From Novosphingobium silvae (lineage in GTDB: Bacteria; Pseudomonadota; Alphaproteobacteria; Sphingomonadales; Sphingomonadaceae): a stretch of DNA of 64,000 bases. The stretch is taken from assembly GCF_009856825.1 (NCBI RefSeq), contig NZ_WVTD01000006.1, positions 62,001 to 126,000 on the forward strand, in the 5' to 3' direction. Position numbers and translations under genes: made by a program. Below are positions 63,442-64,000 of this stretch, piece by piece. The first letter of the stretch is position 1; each line of letters starts with the position of its first letter. Under the pieces are notes generated by a model that was given only the letters and a program-made list of their open reading frames with translations, was not told the origin of the DNA and made no database searches.

Positions 63442-63568
63442 CTTGCGACCGTCCTTGCCTTGTGCGGCGAGCGGCGCGGCGCGAACGGCCCGCCACCCGC
63501 GCGAATCGAGTGTGGCGCAGCGGGTTATTGACCTTGTTGGCTCGGGGCAAGCCCTGGCGCGGCCACGC

Positions 63569-64000
63569 TCAACCGAAAGGCACGATCCGGTTGCCGCTGT
63601 CGTGCCCGATGTCGGCCTCTCCCAGGAATGCGATGGAGTGCCGGTCGCACCAGTAGCGGGCGATACCTTCCGCCTCCGCGCCGAACGGGCGATCGTTGCG
63701 GGGAACGTCGCTGACGCGCCCGAGACGAAGGCCCGCGATACCGCCAAGGTGCGCCGTCACGTGGAAGAACAGGCGGTCGACGGCATAGAGGTATTCCGAA
63801 ACCTCCTCCACCATGACGACATGGTTGGCGAGGCCCGGCATCAGCCGGGTGCCGCACAGCATCCCCAGCGTCATGAGGTTGAACGCGGCGACCGGGTGAC
63901 GCTCCCCGGCCAGCGAGGGCTCAAGCCCGTCCTGCCGGCCGGACAGGTATCCAAGCGCCCGGCGAACGGCCTCGTCGCCGCCGGGGCGCCTCGCATCCGC
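63569..64000 (-). CDS. LD-carboxypeptidase (S66 family), 3' part only
   Basis: The 3' end of a minus-strand gene cut by the window edge; 143 residues visible, in frame to base 64000. The text GERHPVAAFNLMTLGMLCGTRLMPGLANHVVMVEEVSEYLYAVDRLFFHVT matches the C-terminal half of muramoyl-tetrapeptide carboxypeptidases, which trim the terminal D-Ala of murein tetrapeptides. The Glu in VEEVSE and the His in FFHVT fit the catalytic Glu and His of the S66 Ser-Glu-His triad; the Ser lies outside. A 127-bp gap separates it from fabD. Confidence 0.85.
   Translation of the reverse strand, partial: ADARRPGGDEAVRRALGYLSGRQDGLEPSLAGERHPVAAFNLMTLGMLCGTRLMPGLANHVVMVEEVSEYLYAVDRLFFHVTAHLGGIAGLRLGRVSDVPRNDRPFGAEAEGIARYWCDRHSIAFLGEADIGHDSGNRIVPFG

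Overview
The window is GC-rich chromosomal DNA of an alphaproteobacterium, most likely a sphingomonad close to Novosphingobium. This rests on (i) a circularly permuted two-piece tmRNA gene whose tag reads ANDNDALALAA, (ii) alphaproteobacterial gene orders (lptD-surA-pdxA-rsmA; pepA-holC-ndk; purS-purQ; hdaA-cysE-DUF2794), and (iii) many paralogous acyl-CoA, CoA-transferase and SDR genes, typical of aromatic, steroid or terpenoid degraders. The species call is inference. Both ends are cut: a CoA transferase at the left and an LD-carboxypeptidase at the right.

Region 1 (1-11003) is an acyl-CoA catabolic cluster. It holds a class III CoA transferase, a 96-aa conserved protein, an AMP-forming acyl-CoA ligase, a second CoA-transferase-like protein that lacks the catalytic Asp, an amidohydrolase, a convergent two-domain enoyl-CoA hydratase, an IclR-type regulator, a fused double acyl-CoA dehydrogenase and another enoyl-CoA hydratase. 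The substrate is unknown. An M16 protease and a non-canonical isocitrate-lyase-superfamily enzyme follow.

Region 2 (14909-43883) is mostly housekeeping. It has gph, glmU and glmS (amino-sugar and envelope precursors), purS/purQ and purM/purN, an SDR, a minus-strand operon (DUF2066-like protein, hdaA, cysE, DUF2794), ndk/holC/pepA, lptD-surA-pdxA-rsmA, malate synthase G, ssrA, mscL, a LemA-TPM-TPM set and a Nudix hydrolase. A 48-aa membrane protein gene lies upstream of the ndk terminator.

Region 3 (44125-48762) is a tight valine/isobutyryl-CoA operon (acyl-CoA dehydrogenase, 3-hydroxyisobutyryl-CoA hydrolase, enoyl-CoA hydratase, 3-hydroxyisobutyrate dehydrogenase) followed by a lipoprotein gene.

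Region 4 (48837-59733) is a second accessory catabolic stretch: CoA-acylating aldehyde dehydrogenase, flavin reductase, SDRs, alpha/beta hydrolase, a DUF35 plus thiolase-like (Ltp2-like) pair, a membrane acyltransferase, a LacI-type sensor domain without its DNA-binding domain, and a CoA transferase.

Region 5 (59827-64000) has dnaN, fabG, fabD and LD-carboxypeptidase. A GxxExxY nuclease-like gene bounded by perfect 25-bp inverted repeats sits between fabD and fabG. This is the clearest mobile-cassette signature in the window. A second non-coding signal is a pair of related intergenic repeats at 7573-7650 and 57124-57215.
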